DNA of 64,000 nt from Actinostola sp. cb2023 (Eukaryota > Cnidaria > Anthozoa > Actiniaria > Actinostolidae), in contig JAUJYZ010001002.1 of the NCBI GenBank assembly GCA_033675265.1, forward strand, positions 26,001 to 90,000, given 5' to 3'. The position numbers were made by a program, and so were the translations under genes. Under the pieces are notes generated by a model. It saw only the letters and a program-made list of their open reading frames with translations, made no database searches and was not told where the DNA came from. Shown in pieces: positions 37,001 to 49,987 of the stretch. Every line of letters begins with the position of its first letter. The stretch's first letter is position 1.

Positions 37001-40000
37001 ACTTGCAGTTGTAGGCATGTGTCTGCTCCATGTCGCTGTGTTGTCATGGTACATGTATAAGTGGTACATGGAGAAAGTTTTCGACACCTTTCATGGCAAA
37101 TAATGCAATTAATATTGTACATCTAGTCATTGCTTGTGTAAAGAAATTATATTTTTATGCTTTTTATTGTTCTTTGGAGATGATAATCATTGTCTGCTGT
37201 CTGTTACATATATTTCTCAAAATGTTTTGTCTGGAGTTGAAATACCATGAAACCAAACAATAGTCGAGCTATTGACACCAGCACATCATTATATATTCAC
37301 CACCTGTGAAGAAGACATACATGACAGTATTACAGTAATAATATATATATATAACATTATGAAGCAAATATCAGATCAATTTCATATCAAGAGGACAGGT
37401 ATGTTGCATGCTCTTAGAAATCCACCTTCATTATTTGAGAGTAAAATTTAGATTTAAAACAACTGAGTAGCTATAGGTTTCCTGTACCCAATAATTTATT
37501 TACGGATGAGATGCTGTAATATTATTATGATAATCCTAGACTTAATCTAAGACTTGGCACATTTGAGCATAAGAAGGAAATTGTAAGGAAGTGCAGACGA
37601 ACCTGTCATCTTTGCAAACTGTTTTTTTTCCTGATTACACAGTGATACCTGCTTCACCTGATGTGTATGACCCACCTGGCCTAATCTATACCAATGGTGG
37701 AAAGTTCACCTAGCAAGTATTTAACATTAATTAAAACAACATATATATGACTAAAAAGGATGAATTTGGAGGAAATTCAGATATCTTGGTGAATATAAGC
37801 ATTTCCATTGTTTCCCCCGAAAAAAAATAATTAAAGATGACCAAGTATGGTTTTTCTTCTAATTTCTACAGTATAATCATATTATGACAAAACATTCTGG
37901 CCCAAGGCATTGCTTTATCTAAAGTGGTGTAATAAATGCATTATCGTGAATAGTATTACTACTATACAGGGTGTTTTAACAAGCCAATAGCCTTCAGTCT
38001 AGCTTACATGTATGATTAATTATGAGACATAGCTACAAGTAACTTTAATTTTGCGGTTATGCACATGAACAAGCTGCAGACAACCAGTCCATTTGGCTGG
38101 CAACTACAAAACCTGCAGCACTGGCTACTCTGAATGCTAAAACACACCATGCCTTGCCGTTTTGATACTAGCTATATAGTCGAGTCACCATGCACCTAGT
38201 TTTAGCACAATTAAGCCAGCTAAGCACTCAATAACCTAGTGATAAGCCTGTGTTATGTTGCTCAATAGTGTAATAAATACATAATATTTGTTTTAACAAG
38301 CCAATAGCCTTCAGTCTAGCTACATGTATGATTGATTCCAGACAATGATAGCTACAAGTAGCTTTCACGGTTATGCACAATTGTCAAAACAAGTTGGCAA
38401 CAAACAGTGCATTAGGCCGGATAATTACATTTTATCACCAATGGTGTGTTATGTTGCTCAATAGTTCAACTCTCTATTGTATAACATTCTATTCTATCAT
38501 AAAGTTTCGATGGTTGCATATTGCTGCAACCACAATATATATATCATCCATTGGTTTATTTAATTCTCATATTTTGTTTAAATTTCCTTTATACATGTAG
38601 GTGTGCAAGGAGATCAAGGCAAGTATATATATATTGTAGATGCTTCATTGAGATTAAAGTTTATTTATATTTCAATTCTTGTAAAGCACCTTAGAACTTT
38701 AGGATTTTGAGCTATAGAAATAAAGTTATTATTACTGTATTATTATTAATTATTATTATTATTATTGTAAGCAGTTGATGCATTAAGAAACGTTTCAATA
38801 ACACTGTAAAAAGTTGTTTAATATTTTGGTCTCACTGATAATAATACTAATACATTTGACAGTGCTGAGACAGTACGTAATTCAAATTTTACAGAGTAGG
38901 TAATTTACGCAGGTTCCCTCCCATTTACGATCACAGCCTGATACATGTATATTCGACATATTCGCTAAAGTGAAAATCATTCTGAAACTGTGCATGCTCT
39001 GTGGTCAGATATGGCTTGTATGGTGGCAATACTCATTGTAAAGCGCCATTGGGCTATAAGGAAATGGCGCTATATAAATTTTTGAGTATTATTTATTATA
39101 ATGATCCTTTTTATGTATATGCCTTTGACTTGGTCATCTGCAAAGAAGGATGATTAGACCCACAATTCATTTAAAAAATGAGCGATACTGGACGTTTCGG
39201 AAGCGGCGCTATATAAATAATAGAAATATATATTATTATTATTAATACCTGGTGAAAATCCAACAACAAGTCAATACACACATTTTTGGTTCAGACACAT
39301 GGTTCAACCTTGCTTGCAATATGGCAGCAAGATGTACAATTTCAGCATGTGTCTTATTTAACCTCTGTAACATGTTGTGCGCAATGTTGCAGAAGTAGGA
39401 TCGCAATGTACTTCAATTACTTTGGCCACAACACTTTATTGCAGGGGTGGGGCAACAATATTGACAGCTGTTGCACCTTTCTATAGCTCGAGGAGTACTG
39501 CACTGCAATGGGCTGTCTTGACTAACCATTTGACCACCCCTGCCTATTGTGCCAAAGATCTCACAATGACGGTTCTGTAGTTAAAACCTAGAATAATTTC
39601 ATCTATTTTCAAACTAGGTCAAAGAGGTAAAAGAGGAAAACTAGGACCACAAGGACGGCCTGGTAAGTAATATTATGTTTTGGAATAATAACCCAGCCAT
39701 GAAAATGCTAAGACAATTAAAGTGTCAGATGTGAGAAAAGAATTTTGTGTGTTTAGCGCACAGTTTGCATGCATGACTCTTTCAATAGGTCAATGTCGTG
39801 GCATTTAGTAAAATTAGAATCTGGTAATTTAAGCCAACAGCACATGTCACTTTTCAATATTTCAATAAATAAATCAAATTTATAATGTAATGTATCACCT
39901 TCCGCCTAGATTACCGGTAGATATTTTTGCTATTTGCGGGATGGTGTTAAACTTGTCAATTTAACTATTATCTCTTGCAATAAACTTGAAACTTGATAAA

Positions 40001-43000
40001 CTTGAAACTTGATAATACTACATTTACAAATATATAGTTAACTAATCTACCTGTTCTGCTAGGTCATCCAGGCATGCCAGGTCCAAGGGGACTTGATGGA
40101 AGACAAGGTAAAGTAGTAACAATAATATTGATATACGTACATGTAACTTGCTTCAAGATTTGAATCCATCTGTGTGTTCATGAAAACATTGATTTAACGT
40201 CATAGTATTTTTAGATAAGTTGTAGATCTTGGTGTGAGGCAATAAAGGTGCAGTAATACGGGCAACAAAATTGTGCAAGTTTTAATTGTCGTGTAACATT
40301 GTTGTGTTTCAAGTTGAAAAGAAAATGTTGCTCGCATTACCACTCTGTGCTCAACAAATTTTCTTTAATTGTTACACAAAGTAGAAACCCTCTCTACTCT
40401 TCGCAACAAAGAAAATGTGTGCTTGCGGAGTGGTAATACAAGCAACATTTTCTCTTCAACTTGCAATGCAACAATAATGTTGCGTGACAAGTTGCATGAT
40501 TTTGTTGCCCGTATTTAATACTGAACCTTAATTTTAGCATAACCATGTAAGTTTAATTAAACTGATAAACAGAAATTAACTCTTCACAATATTTTTATTA
40601 TTCAGGTCCTCCAGGTTTGAAAGGAAACCCTGGACCACAAGGTCCTAAGGGAGGTAAAGGAATCAAAGGTACAGAATTTTGTAATATATAGTATAATGAA
40701 GATGATAGTGGTGGTGGTATCAGTGATGGTGGTGGTGGTGGTGGTATCAGTGATGGTGGTGGTGGTGTATAATGATGATGATGTTGGTATCAGTGATGAT
40801 GAAGTTCGTGATGGATAAATGGCACCATTGATGGTTATGATGATTGTCTTTGTCTATGATGGTGGCCGTGGCAATGATATGATAGTGATGATAATAATGG
40901 TGAGAATGATGATAATAATTGATGGTATCAGTGATGATGATGATGTCCATTATGATGGTGATGGATAAAATGGCATCATATTGATGGTGATTGTCTTTGT
41001 CTATGGTAGTGGCAGTGCATTGTAATGATATGATGATGATGATGAGTATAATGATGATCAGTGGTATCAGTGATGATAGTGATAGTGATGATGTATAATA
41101 TGTTCATATGTTACTACATATGAATTGATTCCTAATTAATGTCCTACAGGTGATGCAGGACCACCTGGAAAAAGAGGACCAAGAGGTGAAAAAGGAGACC
41201 AAGGAATAATAGGACCAATGGGACCTAAAGGAGAAAAGGGTGATCGTGGTGGACCTGAGGTTTGTTGAACTATTATAAGAAAATATCTCCAAGATTTTAA
41301 AAACGAGAAAATAACTGGAGCAGACCTGTATCCAGCTAGTCGACAGACAATCCTTATTCATGTATTGTAAATGTGTAAAGGAATAGTCCATTTCCTAGAT
41401 CATTTTATCTCTGTTTCAAAACGAGTCTACATGCGAAACCTTATGCAAATATTTTTTTCTTTTTCATGTAAATAGAACTAATTTTCATATGAAAGGTTTC
41501 GCACATAGACTCGTTTTGAAACAGAGATAAAAGGAACTCGGAAATGGCCTATTCAAGTTTAGTTTCATTATATAGTTCTGACAGACTGGTACCCAGTCAC
41601 TTCTCTTACTCGCAATGTGGGCGTGCCGTGTGTAGTGGGAAGGGCGGAAGAAAAATGTGAAGCGACGTTACTTTTTCTCCCTCCTTCCCAAACGCCCTCC
41701 TTTCCAAGTGCCCTTCTTTCCAAGTGCCATCCTTTCCAAGTGCCCTACTTTCCAAGTGCCCTACTTTCCAAGTGCCCTACTTTCCAAGTGCCCTACTTTC
41801 CAAGTGCCTTTATGCGCCTTCTGGTCCGTTTACTTCCCTTTCCACAGAAAATAACAACTGGGTACTAGTCTGTTGTTCTAAACTCACAGCCGTAAACCCT
41901 ACCTTAGTGTATATAAAATAAACAACCAGATGTTGGTTTTTCAAAACAAACCATCAACCATCACATCCATGGTTTGTAGTGACTACGGTACTTGCACTCC
42001 AGTGATTGCAAAATATCAAATGACTTTCTATCTCATGCAGCCTTTACCACGACCATCAGCGCATTTTACAGGTTACACCAAGTCATCACGCAATCAACCT
42101 AGAACAGGTAAATTTAAAATCTAGTAGGTTAACGTTAATCTTTCTGACACATTGCGATACACACGGTGCATGCAATATTACTGGCAATGGGCTTGTAACA
42201 CCCGCCACGTGACTTTTTAAATTTTCACCGCAGACAAACGAAAATACCATAACTGGAAAGAGCATACTAAAGTTAGTAAAAGTGGAAAGTTTGAAGGGAA
42301 TTACGTAAATAGGGTAATAGTTACAGGCATTCAAACTTTGCCTTTTTTGTATGGAAATGTATGTTGGAAGGCAACAGCTTGCCTTCCAAGCGAAAACTCA
42401 TACAAATCCTTGTCAAAGCGGGAAACTTTGAAAGCCGTTAACTTTTTTCTTATTTGCTTGATTCTTTTCAACTTTTCAACTTTTACTAATTTTAGTATGC
42501 TCTTTCAAGTTATGTTATTTTCGTTTGTCTTCGGTGAAAATTTAAAAAGTCACGTGGCGGGTGTTACCACAGGCAACCCAAGCTCTTATTTAAGAGCTTG
42601 GGTTGCCTGTGGTGTTACAAGCCCATTCATTCCGTACAATGTTCTCTTCTCAGGTATTCTGAGCCATTGGGATCATAACATGGGCCATGCTCATTCATTT
42701 GGAGGAATCACCTACCGAAATGGTGCACTTGTCATCCCTAAACTTGGTCGATACTACATCTACAGTCAGCTATACTTCCAAGCAGAAGACAACAAGCCCC
42801 ACATGATCCATTACGTTCACCTCACTTCTAATAACAGCACCAGTGTTATCATGAGGAGCGTCACGTCGCGATGTCCCGTCAAGAAGGCTAAAACACATCT
42901 ATTCAGTAGTTACCAGGGTGGTGTCTTCGAACTAAAGGCAGGTGACAGATTATCGGTGGGCGTGTCAGAGGGTCATGCCAGTGCAGTCTCCATGGAAGAG

Positions 43001-43033
43001 TCTGCGAGCTTCTTTGGCGCCTTCATGATCTAG
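34082..43033 (+). CDS. EDA: Ectodysplasin-A-like type II membrane TNF ligand with collagen stalk
   Basis: Secreted or membrane-bound TNF-family signal; in vertebrates EDA patterns epithelial appendages. Nine exons join in exact phase to 1260 nt (419 residues): 34082-34468, 34657-34801, 38601-38618, 39618-39662, 40063-40107, 40606-40668, 41150-41259, 42041-42107, 42654-43033. A TGA two codons upstream fixes the start. Residues 1-36 are cytosolic (CICGG near the membrane), 37-58 a membrane anchor, 130-177 a basic stalk without a strict furin RXXR site, and 178-271 carry 31 uninterrupted Gly-X-Y triplets. Residues 272-419 are the TNF domain, with PSAHFTG as the first strand, ALVIPKLGRYYIYSQLYF as the core strands and ASFFGAFMI at the end. 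NNST is a glycosylation site. Collagen exons are multiples of 9 bp split after the first base of Gly. TM-collagen-TNF is the EDA architecture. Confidence 0.92.
38601..38618 (+). other. 18-bp collagen micro-exon with GC-AG intron
   Basis: It encodes two Gly-X-Y triplets and is bounded by tgtag and the donor g|gcaagt. The reading needs a GC donor; phase 1 on both sides matches its neighbours. Confidence 0.65.
38680..39243 (+). mobile_element. Cluster of SINE/LINE-like 3' tails in EDA intron 3
   Basis: Three tails: 38685-38765 (tgtaaagcaccttagaac ... attattatt), 39039-39110 (taaagcgccattgggctata ... ggcgctatataaat) and 39200-39243 (ggcgctatataaataata). They share the gcgctatataaat ending common to animal SINE/CR1-type tails. 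Confidence 0.55.
40695..41098. repeat. GATG/GGT-rich microsatellite in EDA intron 6
   Basis: Diffuse repeats of gatgatggtggtatcagt across about 400 bp between exons 6 and 7. Confidence 0.8.
41381..41554. mobile_element. Foldback element in EDA intron 7
   Basis: Arms gaatagtccatttcctagat and near complement; inner arms tctctgtttcaaaacgagtc match exactly. Confidence 0.8.
41697..41815. repeat. 16-bp tandem repeat in EDA intron 7
   Basis: About seven units of tttccaagtgccctac. Confidence 0.9.
42186..42626. mobile_element. Foldback element with a second palindrome inside, EDA intron 8
   Basis: Outer arms aatgggcttgtaacacccgc and complement are split on the right side by a near-perfect 46-bp palindrome at 42567-42612 (ccacaggcaacccaagctct and complement). 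This breaks the right arm between gtgttac and ggtgttacaagccc. Confidence 0.8.
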
Positions 43034-43355
43034 CGAAGGATTCCATGATGCAGTTTTAGTGCATTATTTGTATATTTGTGCATGGGAAGAGAAGAGTTGA
43101 CACTCTTGTGGTCATTCCCAATAATCAAATTGTGAAATTTCCTATGAAGAAAGAAAAAGGTCTTGCAGCCATGAAACTGGTGAAAGCCTTCGAATTTGGT
43201 TTTTGTCCAAAGTTGTAAATACCAGGTTTGTGCCTCAGAATGATATTCAAGGAAGGTCGTGTAAAAACAGTTTCAGTGATTGACACATGGCGAAAGTCTA
43301 GACAATTACTACATTGTTTTTGCACCGATCTCTTGATCTACATTGCTAGATCGTC

Positions 43356-43361
43356 AATAAA
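43356..43361 (+). terminator. Polyadenylation signal AATAAA
   Basis: The AATAAA lies 323 bp after the EDA-like stop codon and gives a plausible 3' UTR end. Confidence 0.45.
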
Positions 43362-43469
43362 TAATATACGTTAAACAACGGACGCACTGAGCAACACTGC
43401 GCGCAATTTTGACGGCAATACCATTGCTTATTATATGACAAATAAACTTAGCGAATTGTGATTGGTCAA

Positions 43470-43660
43470 TTAGCGGTCCATAATTTCCCTTACGGACCGT
43501 AGCGAATAAAAACATCCTTTTTGTGTGTATTTGTTGGTGCAGAAGCCATATAATAAACATCTTGTTAACCTCGTTTGCTCAGTCCGTACCGTAAGTTATA
43601 GATCCTCGTTTTTTATAAAAACTCGGTCCGTAACTTACGGTACGGACCTCGCACTTGGCT
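43470..43660. repeat. Dispersed repeat, partner of 22131-22345
   Basis: Shares tgcagaagccatataataaa, cctcgtttgctcagtccgta and inverted ccgtaacttacgg motifs with the other copy. Confidence 0.7.
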
Positions 43661-44076
43661 AATAAGAAGTATACATACACAAATGTATATATTATACACC
43701 TCTACATTGGATGCGCACAATATTGTCAAAGTAGAATGAGACTCTACTTCTCCAGTCAACAGTGCGTGGGCACACGCTGAAGTTGTGCCTTTGCCAGCAA
43801 AAGTGCGCGCAATGTTGCACCATGTGGCCGTACACCAATGTTTGCATTTCGTGCAAACATCTAGAGCATTCTTGGTGAAATTAAGAATTTTCCAAGGAAA
43901 TGGTCAAATCAATGTGTACATTAAGATAGTCAGAGGCACTCCAATCCATCCTATAACCTATATCATAATCATTGCTTATTCGTGGTACGAAATAGTTACG
44001 GTATTGTGAATAGTTGTGCTGCGTGTTGCGCTTTGTATTTTTTTAAAAGACTTTTACTGATCTGTACTGACATTAG

Positions 44077-44531
44077 AGTGCAACTAACCCCTATGAGATT
44101 GTTCTAAAAATCTATTCAATATATGCTGAATAGTTGGTGGGTTCAGTATTTTGTGATTTGAACCTTGCGTTTATGAGTTATAGAGGTTTGAAATCTCAAT
44201 ATGCAAATTTGATGACGTCTACTAAGGAATCATTTATTATACCAAAACGCCCTTGTGCTGATTATTGACATTTGAAAACTTACAGAATATTTTCAGTCTA
44301 TATAAATGATTTTATAACTTTTTTGCCCATTTCAAAAAATAAGTTCTTCTTGAAAAAGTCAAAATAAGTTATGGCAAATTCCTTAGTAGACGTCATCAAA
44401 TTTGCATATTGAGATTTCAAACCTCTATAACTCATAAACGCAAGGTTCAAATCACAAAATACTGAACCCACCAACTATTCAGCATATATTGAATAGATTT
44501 TTAAAACAATCTCATAGGGGTTAGTTGCACT
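44077..44531. mobile_element. Foldback MITE with about 145-bp arms
   Basis: The ends are agtgcaactaacccctatga and its complement. The arms include ttcaatatatgctgaatagt and run nearly perfectly to tttgatgacgtctactaagg. Flanks share TTA, a possible target duplication. Confidence 0.9.
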
Positions 44532-44675
44532 TTAATTACTTGTGATGTTATTTTTTTGGTTCATTTTTAACATCAATTAATTGTACTAATTGAAGCATAA
44601 TTTATACTAAGTAAAACACAGAGAGGAAGTATGGGTTTTCAAATAATCACATTTTTGCCAATGCATTTACTTCCG

Positions 44676-44875
44676 ATACAAGAGCATCAAGAGTTCCAGA
44701 CTTCCGGTACGCGCGCAATGCATTGTGAGATTATTACAAAGGAAAAGTGAGCACCAACTGAGCAAAAACATAGCTTGGGCTCCCTGTGTCTAGAATTGGT
44801 GCTCACTTTTCCTTTGTAATAATCTCATAATGCATTGCGTGCGTACCGAAAGACTGGAACTCTTGATGCTTGTAT
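44676..44875. mobile_element. Foldback MITE
   Basis: Arms atacaagagcatcaagagtt and complement; inner arms cacttttcctttgtaataat match over more than 30 bp. Confidence 0.9.
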
Positions 44876-45444
44876 TCCAATGTCTGATTCAGACTTTGTG
44901 ATTTGGAAGTAGCAGCATATTTCGCAGTTTGTATTCTACGAGAAATGCGCTTATGATTATTATAGACCCATAAGACCGTCTCTTAATCTCGTTTTAATAT
45001 CAACTTTATTATGACAAGCTATCTAACAAGATTGCACTATTAGAGACCATAGAATTGTAAGCATACTGACGCTCATGAGAGAAATTTCTCTTGATCCAAG
45101 TTTATGACTCCAGTTCCTATCCTCAAAGCATCCCATGATGCATTATGATCCAACAAAGTTTGTTGCACCAGTAATTAGTTTATAGTACCTGGATGGGTAG
45201 CTAGTCCAGTGCACTATCTAGAATTAGACTTGAAATTATCAGATACACGTTTTTCCAAACTGGAATATATATCCATGTCAAACTTGCGTCGGGTCGAGAA
45301 AGAGTAACATTATTTTCAGTGTATATTGAGCTAGGGCAAACTTGTCTAGGACATTCCATTCATGGGTTATGTTTTTGTTCTTCTTCGTATGTAAGTGAGT
45401 TTTCTATTACATGGGGAAACCAGTCGATCTTTGACGTCCAGAAA

Positions 45445-45641
45445 AACCTGGTTTTAACTAGCGAGAACAGCGTAAGCACAAGAACTTGTGTCATGTGAAA
45501 ACGGGTCCGATGTAAGCAAAGCGCACGCACAAGAAATGAAACCATTTTGGGCTTGTGTGTTGTTGCTTGCATCGGGCTCATTTTCACGGTTACATAACGA
45601 CTTTTTGCGCTTATGCTTGCTTCGCTAGTGGAAACCAGGAT
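45445..45641. mobile_element. MITE family 3, copy B (unexpanded)
   Basis: Ends aacctggttttaactagcga and cttcgctagtggaaaccagg. The interior holds one segment like the 52-bp unit of the 16531-17408 copy (gcacaagaacttgtgtcatg). Confidence 0.85.
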
Positions 45642-47409
45642 TATTTAAACAAATTTGATGTTTCTGCTAGATTTGTTGAGCGTGCGGATTCAATGTTTGA
45701 ACCGAGTATCAGCATTGAATGCAGACTGTCAAAGGTTGTACAATGAACAATTTAAAACTGAACTGCATTATTTTGTTGAGATATTTTGTTTATCTGAAGA
45801 AAGTTTGCAGCAAACAGTTTCGCCTCGATCTCAAACTGCTAGTGCCATTTTATGAGCGCTTTTCTTGATTTGCAATTATGTCTTGAAGAATGAAGGGGGA
45901 AAACGTCTGCAACAACAACAAAAATAAAATGGCGGCCGTGTCCCGTGAAACATGATTCATGGCACTTTCTTACTTTCTTTGTTCTACTGGAGATAAGTGT
46001 GTGGATCCGTGCAAGGACAACGTAAATTTTCTGATCAGAATCTAAGCTCTCCTTTAGGATCTTTGAATTCCAAACGAGAATTTGGATTGTGATCACAACT
46101 GCACTGTTCTTGCACCGACTCCTTCCATTGCAAAGCAAGAGGTAATAACATTAACAGTTTGTGACTTTCTGTAAATTGTTCATGGTTTCACAGGGCAAGC
46201 TCACCTTAGCTCAGTTTAAATAATTTAACTTCAACAATTGAAGGCTTGGAGTTCAATTTTAGCTTTGAGCATTCAGCTTTTCAAGGCAATATTGAGGAAT
46301 CTTCTGTAAAGAAAGAAAAAACATCTCAAAGATGACTTCTTTGGTTTTCAAATTACTAATATGTGTACATTTAATATTTTTTGTTAAATAGTGCATCTGT
46401 ATGTGTTTTAGCAAATTTATATTGATAAAAAACTGATAGATATATTGGTTAATTAATGATAAGCTTATTAATTAATTATCAATATATTAGGTGATGTTAT
46501 TAATTAAACATATGTTAATCGTTAATTAATTAATTATAACCGATTTTTAATCGCTTTTATAACCAGCAGTATATTTCGTTCAGCAGTTGATAGTCTAGGG
46601 CCTTTTCCTTCTACTGTTAACGTTAAGTTGTTATATAGTACTTTAGCGATAACATTATATTTTTATTCAATTTGTATTAACCTATGTTAACCCTTGTTAG
46701 TCTTTGAGAAGGTAAGGTCAACTATGCTTATTCTACTTGCCAGCAGTGCTGATATCCATGTACAAATTGTAACGTGCCTCGTACGTGGAGCTGAAGCTAC
46801 GTCGTGCATACATTAACAACCTTCATTTATACACCTGTAGCAGCCGAGATTCGTTCTCCAACAGTTAAACGCATATCGATACGTGTAGGGCTGATGATTA
46901 CATCATTTAGTTGAGCGCGAGGTTTATCATGCGCGATTGTCGTTAGCGACATTTTTGTGCGATTTTTGTTGTTCACGACTTCAACTAGGTCGAGTAAATT
47001 ATTGTTTAATACGTGGATGGCTCGATCTTGCAGACTTCTTGATTTACTGTGGAGTACTGTAGCTCCATCAATCGGCGTTTTTATAGGTTTATAAATCTAA
47101 GAGCCGATTGTATTTCTCCTCAGAGAATAATAATAATAGACTCGCAAAGCTTACTTGCACATTGTCATTTGACAGTGGCGAACATCGCATCGATTTCTGA
47201 TTATTCTTTAGTGTATTGAATAGCTGACGAAGCTATAAAAATTGAAAATATAGATAATAAATTTGTAAATGAAAGTAGCTATTTTTGTACCTTTTAGGAA
47301 AAGAATTAAATGTCGTAGTTTTATAATATCGTGTGAAGTATTCTATTTTCGTATAAGACATTAGTTTTTATAAGCATTCGCTGTATATCGCGATCAGGGC
47401 TTGGGCTTC

Positions 47410-47670
47410 CTGGGGTGCTTACCATTTACTCGGAAAAACCGGAAATACCGGTTTGAAAAAAAAAGGTATGTGTCATTCCGATCGGAAAGTTCCGGAAAAC
47501 TCGGTCTAATGGTACACGCGTCTACGGAAAAAAAATGAAAAGAGCGGGAAAAGTGGATTACCTCAATCGCTAGACCAAGTTTTCCGAAACTTTCCGATCG
47601 GAATGGCACATACCATTTGTTTTTCCAACCGGAATTTGCGTTTTTTCCGAGTAAATGGTAAGCACCCCAG
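47410..47670. mobile_element. Foldback MITE
   Basis: Arms ctggggtgcttaccatttac and exact complement, followed by imperfect ggaaaaaccgg blocks and paired ttccgatcggaa-type segments. Confidence 0.85.
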
Positions 47671-47927
47671 ATCTTTTTCTAGTGACGTCATGTACTACTA
47701 GCAAAATTCAAAGGAAATATAACATTTTGAATGTAATTTTAACTTTTCTACTTGAATGTCTGTCGCGTTATTTATTTTTACTTTGTTGTTGTTTTCGAGT
47801 ATATTTGTGTTTAGAAATCAAACTTAGCCATACATAATAACCTATGACATAATTTTATAGCCACAAAACAAGGCACTGAAATGGGAGCGTTAGAATTGTT
47901 CATCTTTCGTAATATTCCTTTAATTCT

Positions 47928-48123
47928 ACAGTTCCCGCCGGCGCCATCTTGAAAAGTAGCCGAGCCTTTGCATCGAAGCGAGACCAACGGTGACCTTGCA
48001 ATGATAGAGACATGTGAATAATTGTCCAAGGTGTTAAAAAAGGTCTCTATCATTGCAAGGTCACCGTTGGTCTCGCTGCGATGCAAAGGCTCGGCTACCT
48101 TTCAAGATGGCGCCGGGAACTGT
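47928..48123. mobile_element. Foldback MITE
   Basis: Arms of about 85 bp: acagttcccgccggcgccat and complement, with inner tcattgcaaggtcaccgttg repeated inverted. Confidence 0.9.
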
Positions 48124-49349
48124 AAAAACGAGTATTCAACGATTTAAATCGAGCATACATTTAGGGCCAGTGAGATGTCGGAATTCTGTAGTGCCGAATA
48201 TCACGACACTCCGATTTGTTCGATGTCAGAAATTCGTCATTTCAGCTGGGCCTACATGCTTCTGGAACGTGATTAAACTGGATTCATTGAACAAATATTT
48301 GTAGAGACGTGTTTTTCAGTGGCTTGTGGTATTTACTATACTAATATAAGTAACTGGCCTTTTCATATTCTCGGCAGCCATTTTAAAGTATGACCCGAGC
48401 CTCGACACTGATTAAACTGAGCGAGGCTGATGGTGATTTGCACGTGACGTCATGGCGGCCATGTTGGTTCCCGATAACAAAGCATTCTTCATTAGCTTCT
48501 CTTGTTTGTTCCTCCAACATGGCCGCTGCGTCTTTGTACTTGAAATCTCCAGGGATTGATTGCAAACCAGCAATAAGTTGCTGTTTCCGTCGCCCTGCAC
48601 TTTGCCTAAAAGGCTTGGTTACCTTTCAAGATGGCTGCCGTGTTTAAGAAAAGTTAAGTTTATCATAATATACGAACAACACGTTACGGGTAAATTGTCA
48701 TTGAATAAAAATCACTGTACAAAATATTTTAATAGTTCGTAAGTTGTAAAATGACTTGTAATTTCACAAATAATAAAAACTTGTTAATCTAGCCCCATTG
48801 AATATACGAGTTTTTAAGGCAATTTTGTTGTTAAGTTACAGGTAGATCTATTGTAATCAGTATTGAACAGGGGCAACAGAGCCGTATGAGTAGGAAAGTT
48901 ACGGTACCGTGCTGTATTGAAAGAGTTTGATTGGATGAGATACATTGTACGCTTTTTGATTGGTTCAGAAAGGAAGCCATTTGAGTGTCACGGTACCGTA
49001 GTTTTCCCATTTGTGCGAAAACGACTATGATTTCAGTCCTTCAGTCCTTCAGTCTAATGCTTTGAAGCCCCTTCGTAGTTGGTATTTGAATGTTCTTTTT
49101 TAATAAGTAAATCCGTTATAATTTGAATTTTAGCGATAGTTTTATGTATAGCTATGTTGTACAGATTTCCATGACTTTGGGGATGATTAAGCATTTGCTT
49201 TACTTTTAGAAAGCAGAACTGCGACTGTTCCTTGCTTCCTTCAATCGCGTTATTCTCTCGTTACCAACGTTAACATTTTTTTAAAACGTTGAATCATTTA
49301 AAAACGTTTGTAATTTTATGATCATTTACTTGAACCTCTTATTAGTGTA

Positions 49350-49482
49350 AGGCCCCGTTTACATGAGAGTGGGAGAACCCTAGCAGTAGGGGCAATTCTA
49401 TTGTTTTATCATCCACAGGGAATATGCGAACAATAGAGTTGACCCCAGTGCTAGGTTTATCTCTCTCGTGTAAACAGGGCTT
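49350..49482. repeat. Short foldback
   Basis: Arms aggccccgtttacatgagag and near complement; inner caattctattgtt and aacaatagagttg. Confidence 0.75.
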
Positions 49483-49987
49483 AAAATAGTCCCTACGTAG
49501 AACTGTGATTTAACAATCTTTACAATGTAAAGAGACAAAGCATGGAACAGTCCTACCCTTTCTGGTCATGTAAGGGTTTGGTTGGTATAACAATAAAAGT
49601 GGAGTAAAAATCAAGAGTGTTTGTTTTATATTGTCTTATTGACATTTTAAATACAGCAACCGCACAACGGTAACTCGTGGGTGTAAAAACAAGAAGCTAA
49701 GTCCACGAGTTCGATGGCAAGTCTTGAAAACATACTTACCGTAATGATTCGGGCGCTTATTTTTGGGAGTCGAGGGGGCGCTTATTAGGGAGTAGGTGCT
49801 TATTGGAAGGAGGGCGCTTATTGGAATGAGGAATCATGATTGGAATCATTACGGTAAATGTATTTATTTATTAATGAACGTATATCCCAGCGACTTGCTT
49901 TCTATATGGTAAAGAGAGAGTCGGGATCCCTAATTCTATCTCCATCTTTGATTGAAGAGTCATTAATGCTGAAGATGTGAGTAACCA

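Noticed and set aside
45839..46138. 99-residue minus-strand frame
   Set aside because: No domain, no exon partners, and flanked by repeats; might be part of an unlisted repeat.
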